This document shows, piece after piece, positions 6,055 through 8,261 of a stretch of 8,261 nt of DNA (positions are counted from its first letter, which is position 1; each line of letters begins with the position of its first letter). The stretch is taken from assembly GCA_034432795.1 (NCBI GenBank), contig DAOUBF010000037.1, positions 1 through 8,261 of the forward strand, given 5' to 3'. The position numbers and the translations under genes are program-made. Source of the DNA: DAOUBF01 sp034432795 (GTDB lineage: Bacteria; Chloroflexota; Anaerolineae; DSLN01). The notes beneath the pieces were generated by a model. It was not told the DNA's origin. It saw nothing but the letters and a program-made list of their open reading frames with translations, and ran no database searches.

Positions 6055-6136
6055 GTGGCCTGCCTGGCACAGAGGCCTATCGTGGATAGGCTTGCATGAG
6101 GAACTCTACAGCATACAACGCGGCCTCAGCCTGTGA
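6055..6136 (+). pseudogene. Post-TGA remnant of the thioredoxin domain
   Basis: Beyond the TGA the same frame reads VACLAQRPIVDRLA and stops at a second TGA (6097-6099). VACLAQRPIVDRL is what follows the first Cys in thioredoxin-like proteins (xxC, then a Pro-containing helix). One frame over, the sequence continues LHEELYSIQRGLSL to TGA 6134-6136. Dropping one base at about 6092-6094 gives VDRLHEEL, a natural helix continuation, so a one-base insertion is inferred. No cis-Pro or later thioredoxin strand is found in any frame up to about 6240. The C-terminal half of the domain is therefore missing, most likely lost where the accessory region joins. Confidence 0.5.
6073..6093 (+). promoter_or_regulatory. 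Candidate bacterial SECIS hairpin downstream of the TGA
   Basis: GCCTATC (6075-6081) and GATAGGC (6085-6091) form a perfect 7-bp stem with loop GTG; A6073-U6093 and G6074-U6092 extend it to 9 pairs. Counting from the end of the TGA at 6054, the loop starts at the 28th base. Published bacterial SECIS rules ask for an upper stem of 4-16 bp, a loop of 3-14 nt with G in its first two positions, and a spacing of about 16-37 nt; all are met. Chance or an unrelated inverted repeat remains possible. Confidence 0.4.
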
Positions 6137-6237
6137 CGCGTGACCCCTGGGGAGAGAAGTCGATTGTGGACAGGTGGGCCTCAGCACGTCCACCCTGCCC
6201 GCTACCTGCGCTACCTGGAGGGAGTGGGGAAGCACCC
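6137..6237. other. Junction stretch without a recognisable gene
   Basis: Nothing here is a convincing gene, tRNA or insertion-sequence end. Frames are open for short distances (one reads HVHPARYLRYLEGVGKHP before a stop), which could be a decayed coding fragment. GGTGG (6173-6177) and CCACC (6191-6195) form a weak inverted repeat. The stretch lies between the broken thioredoxin gene and the promoter at 6238, so it probably holds the boundary of the accessory region. Confidence 0.4.
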
Positions 6238-6267
6238 TTGACAAGCCGTCTGGGGTAATGCTAGAAT
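6238..6267 (+). promoter_or_regulatory. Near-consensus sigma70-type promoter
   Basis: Perfect -35 TTGACA (6238-6243), an 18-base spacer and -10 TAGAAT (6262-6267, 5 of 6), preceded by TG one base upstream (6259-6260) as in extended -10 promoters. Transcription would start near 6274. It is the best promoter-like match noticed in the window. It lies about 150 bases before the next ATG, with a terminator in between. Confidence 0.65.
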
Positions 6268-6273
6268 CGGTTG

Positions 6274-6402
6274 CGCTTCGGTTAAGAAACGCCCAGCGGC
6301 GTGTGGGCGCCCTGGGCAGTGGCCAGCCTGGCCGGAGCAGGCTGACAGCAGCGATTATACCGCCATTGCAGCCCCCTGGTCAAGCTGGCCAGGGGGTTTT
6401 TT
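6274..6402 (+). ncRNA. Candidate structured small RNA or attenuated leader (about 130 nt)
   Basis: The interval is bounded by a near-consensus promoter and a strong intrinsic terminator and has no convincing ORF. It folds into clear local hairpins. H1 is GCCCAG (6291-6296) with CTGGGC (6312-6317), continued inside by GGCG/CGCC with one bulged C and a TGTGGG loop. H2 is CAGCCTG (6324-6330) with CAGGCTG (6338-6344) and a 7-nt loop. The terminator stem follows at 6372-6396. I do not recognise 6S, 4.5S, tmRNA or a known riboswitch core in it. It could be an independent regulatory RNA, for example of a mobile element, or a 5' leader in which termination controls the gene at 6418. Confidence 0.5.
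6372..6402 (+). terminator. Strong intrinsic terminator upstream of the helix-turn-helix gene
   Basis: CCCCCTGGTC (6372-6381) pairs with GGCCAGGGGG (6387-6396) over 10 bp with one G-U pair and a 5-base loop, followed directly by six T (6397-6402). It ends only 15 bases before ATG 6418, so it terminates the RNA begun near 6274 or attenuates the downstream gene. Confidence 0.85.
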
Positions 6403-6417
6403 ATCAGGAGGGCACGC

Positions 6418-7410
6418 ATGTACATGTTGGATCCACGCGATAGCGTCCAAAGTCATGAGTGGACGCTGGAGAACATCGACCTGAAAGAGGCGGACGAGGT
6501 CATTGGGGGAGTGCTCAATTTTTCTCCAGAAATCACCGAGGTGGCGGGCGCCACCGGCGTGTTTGAGCGCCGGGCGGTGCCGGGACGGCTGGCGATTTAT
6601 CGGCAGATAGAGAGCTATACAGGGCTGGGCAACTACGTGGAGATTCAGCTGTGGCCGGCCGGGGACAGGCACACCTGTATGCGTATCCTGCAACCCCATG
6701 CTACCCCCGAGGAAGAGAGAAGGTACGCCGCCCGATTCCGTCTCACAGGCGACGACGGCCCGTGTGACCTGAGTACGTGCCCCTGGCATCTCCGGGTCGC
6801 CCTGGCCCAGCACCTGGGGAAGTTGAGAACCCTGCTGTTTGGTGAGTTCTGCGTCGCTTTTATCCGAGACCTGGAGAAGGTGGGTGTGATTTGTAGAGGG
6901 GATGGGGGTGAAATACAGTGGCTGGAAGAGCAAGGCCGTATTTCCTTCTGGGATCCCTGGTGGGTGCCCCCCGCCTATGTGCCAGAGGAGGGGCGCTGGG
7001 TCATCGTAATCGGGGATACGCCCCTGGACGTGACGCCAGTGATGAGCGCATTCTCCTGGAGCCCGCGCCCAGACGGGCTGGAGCCTGAGTGGCCTTCTCC
7101 CACCGGGCCGACCATGGCCAGGAACAGGCCGGGAAGGCCTGGCCTTCCGCCCAATGAACTGATCTACCGGCTGGCGCAGGCGCAGCGGGCCGAGGAAATC
7201 AAGGCCCGCCATCCAGACATGACATGGAAGGAAATCGCCCGTGAGATTGGCTGGACTAAGGGAACGAGCAAGGCAGGCGTGAAGCTGTTAGAGGATGCAC
7301 GCCACAGGCTGGAGCGCGCCCGCAAGAGTCCCGACTGGGAGAGACTGGCTCCAAAAATTCAGGAGCGCCTGGCGAGTTTGAGGGAAGGAAAAGAACTGAT
7401 CCGCCACTAG
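6418..7410 (+). CDS. Unrecognised protein with C-terminal helix-turn-helix
   Basis: The 330-residue product is not a family I recognise. ATG 6418 has a good AGGAGGG (6406-6412, 5-base spacing) placed right after a terminator's T-run. Residues 1-215 look like a folded, soluble alpha/beta region without signal peptide or membrane helix, with four Cys (C87, C116, C121, C145) and an aromatic-rich stretch FWDPWWVPPAYVP (177-189). A Pro/Arg/Gly linker (about 216-245) leads to ELIYRLAQAQRAEEIKARHP and then TWKEIAREIGWTKGTSKAGV (269-288), which reads as a helix-turn-helix. A basic helical tail ends the protein. A DNA-binding regulator or replication/partition accessory protein of a mobile element is a reasonable guess, given the ribbon-helix-helix and primase-like neighbours. 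It may be controlled by the upstream terminator. Confidence 0.75.
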   Translation: MYMLDPRDSVQSHEWTLENIDLKEADEVIGGVLNFSPEITEVAGATGVFERRAVPGRLAIYRQIESYTGLGNYVEIQLWPAGDRHTCMRILQPHATPEEERRYAARFRLTGDDGPCDLSTCPWHLRVALAQHLGKLRTLLFGEFCVAFIRDLEKVGVICRGDGGEIQWLEEQGRISFWDPWWVPPAYVPEEGRWVIVIGDTPLDVTPVMSAFSWSPRPDGLEPEWPSPTGPTMARNRPGRPGLPPNELIYRLAQAQRAEEIKARHPDMTWKEIAREIGWTKGTSKAGVKLLEDARHRLERARKSPDWERLAPKIQERLASLREGKELIRH

Positions 7411-7441
7411 CCCCTTTTTCCTTCCTTCGGGGTAGGTTAAC

Positions 7442-7475
7442 ATAGCCCAGGTCATCCATGGATGACCTGGGCTAT
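7442..7475. repeat. Perfect 34-bp palindrome, terminator or operator
   Basis: The half-site ATAGCCCAGGTCATCCA (7442-7458) is followed at once by its exact reverse complement (7459-7475), so the palindrome has no spacer. It is 31 bases after the stop of the helix-turn-helix gene and 18 bases before the next ATG. TTTATTT overlaps and follows its right end (7475-7481), so in RNA it could act as an intrinsic terminator. Its perfect dyad beside a small putative ribbon-helix-helix gene also suits an operator. Those two readings are not exclusive. Confidence 0.75.
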
Positions 7476-7493
7476 TTATTTGGGGGGTACGAT

Positions 7494-7970
7494 ATGGGAA
7501 CCCGTCTGATGGTGACATTGATGCAGGACGAAGCCGCTGCGCTAGCGCGGCTGGCGTATGCCGAACTGCGCGACCCACGCGAACAATTGCGCCTGCTATT
7601 GCGCCAGGAACTCATCCGGCGTGGGCTATTAGCCTCCGAGATGGACCTGGTCGCCGGGCCGGGTAGGACGGACGGCGAGGAGTGGAGCAGGCCCACTGAA
7701 GCGCAGCCCGCCGGGGGGACGGCGGGCAGGAACGCAGCGACAGGTGGGCCGGCGTCCACTCCAAATGATATCCCGCCGCCGTGCCAGACGCAAATCGTGC
7801 GCGACTACCATCCCGATCCGGCGGCCTGCGTTCAGGCGATCCTGGTGCTTCTGGCCGAGGCGCTGCGTGCGGGTGCGCCGGCAGAGCGCCAGGCGGCGCA
7901 CCGGGTGCTTGACCAGGCGCTGGCCGGCGGCGCTCCGGCTGGCGCCGCCGGCGCGGGAGGTGCGCCATGA
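7494..7970 (+). CDS. Small putative ribbon-helix-helix protein
   Basis: The 158-residue product begins with a short strand and two helices: GTRLMVTLMQDEAAALARLA (2-21), then DPREQLRLLLRQELIRRGLL (27-46). This is the pattern of Arc/CopG-type ribbon-helix-helix DNA-binding proteins, with the strand in TRLMVTLM. A low-complexity Gly/Ala/Pro middle (about 50-100) leads to a helical part around 109-143 (DPAACVQAILVLLAEALRAG) and an Ala/Gly tail. The family call is by pattern only. ATG 7494 is chosen because it follows a GGGGGG purine run by 6 bases, while the in-frame ATG 7458 lies in the middle of the palindrome with no binding site. The stop overlaps the start of the next gene (ATGA at 7967-7970), so the two are translationally coupled. 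It may regulate itself through the palindrome. Confidence 0.7.
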   Translation: MGTRLMVTLMQDEAAALARLAYAELRDPREQLRLLLRQELIRRGLLASEMDLVAGPGRTDGEEWSRPTEAQPAGGTAGRNAATGGPASTPNDIPPPCQTQIVRDYHPDPAACVQAILVLLAEALRAGAPAERQAAHRVLDQALAGGAPAGAAGAGGAP

Positions 7971-8261
7971 CCGCTGAGCGGGTGTGCCAGGTCATTCGTG
8001 AGGGCCTGCGTTGCGGGCAGCCGCGCTGCCCCTGTGCCCGACCTGGCCCGAATCAGCTGACCCACTGCCCCGCACATGACGACCGGCACCCTTCGCTGGG
8101 TGTGACCCTCAGGGAGGGCAGGGTGCTGGTCCATTGTTATTCCGGCTGCACCCAGGACGCCGTCATCGCTGCGCTGCGCCAGCGTGGGCTGTGGCCTGAT
8201 CGTGGGGGTGATCCTACCCGGCGGTCAGCCCGTGACGCCGTGAACCTGCACGTGGGCGGCT
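7967..8261 (+). CDS. Primase-like protein with CHC2-type zinc finger (3'-partial)
   Basis: The frame opened by ATG 7967, overlapping the previous stop by 4 bases, runs to the window edge (98 residues). It contains CPAHDDRHPSLGVTL and VHCYSGCTQDAVIAALRQRG, the signature of the CHC2-like zinc finger found at the N-terminus of phage- and plasmid-type primases and primase-helicases. Zinc ligands are probably C34, H37, C57 and C61. A Toprim or helicase domain is expected beyond the edge. An extra cysteine cluster (C16, C21, C23) precedes the finger. Such genes make primers for replication of mobile elements, so it supports calling 6137-8261 an accessory replicon or integrative element. Gene boundaries and exact function cannot be settled without the rest. 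Confidence 0.8.
   Translation, partial: MTAERVCQVIREGLRCGQPRCPCARPGPNQLTHCPAHDDRHPSLGVTLREGRVLVHCYSGCTQDAVIAALRQRGLWPDRGGDPTRRSARDAVNLHVGG

Noticed and set aside
6174..6443. 89-codon frame covering the promoter, hairpins and terminator
   Set aside because: GTG start without ribosome binding site, runs across a terminator into the next gene, no family features.
6291..7475. Shared GCCCAG/CCTGGGC strings in the candidate small RNA hairpin and in the palindrome, suggesting base pairing between them
   Set aside because: A 6-7 base GC-rich match is too short to support an interaction without covariation.
7458..7493. ATG in the centre of the 34-bp palindrome as start of the ribbon-helix-helix gene
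   Set aside because: No ribosome binding site and it would be hidden in a hairpin; ATG 7494 has a purine run at proper distance.
1..8261. CRISPR array, tRNA, rRNA, insertion-sequence ends or toxin-antitoxin pair
   Set aside because: Looked for and not seen: no regularly spaced repeats, no cloverleaf with CCA-end pattern, no transposase, and the small coupled gene pair is RHH-like plus primase-like rather than toxin-like.

Overview
The window reads as high-GC bacterial chromosome, most likely from the phylum Chloroflexota (Anaerolineae or a relative). This is an inference. It rests on secreted proteins with Pro/Thr-rich linkers and a 'YLPLVV' motif, multi-lamin-tail-domain secreted proteins, a long-form hibernation factor and a group III-like phosphofructokinase. 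No rRNA or other taxonomic marker is present.

Left part (1-2674) is ordinary housekeeping DNA. The Pro/Thr-rich tail of a probably secreted protein runs in from the left edge and ends at 185. It converges on mobB (230-727, minus), a GTPase of molybdenum cofactor biosynthesis. mobB is divergent from hpf (820-1446, plus), the long form of the ribosome hibernation factor. Downstream lie a REP-like palindrome (1453-1474) and a 6-phosphofructokinase gene (1508-2674).

The middle (2675-6136) is the envelope-associated part. After a short region with two alternative hairpins comes a 993-residue secreted protein of layout signal peptide, LTD, LTD, PLD, PLD, LTD, probably an extracellular phosphodiesterase or nuclease-like enzyme. 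A small gene with two membrane segments and the start of a thioredoxin domain follows at 5806. Its frame meets TGA exactly where the first cysteine of a thioredoxin CxxC motif is expected, giving TGA-V-A-C. Starting 20 bases downstream is a hairpin whose geometry fits published bacterial SECIS rules. The gene also has a second in-frame TGA and an apparent one-base frameshift, and lacks the rest of the thioredoxin fold. It is therefore either a decayed gene or the remnant or variant of a UxxC selenoprotein.

The right part (6137-8261) looks like an accessory element such as an integrative element, prophage or plasmid-derived island. It opens with a near-consensus sigma70-type promoter, about 100 nt of hairpin-rich DNA and a strong intrinsic terminator. 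Together these outline a candidate small RNA of about 130 nt. Then come an unrecognised 330-residue protein with a C-terminal helix-turn-helix, a perfect 34-bp palindrome, a small putative ribbon-helix-helix protein, and the translationally coupled start of a protein with a CHC2-like primase zinc finger, cut by the window edge. The most interesting points are the possible selenocysteine codon at 6052-6054, the candidate small RNA and the 34-bp palindrome.
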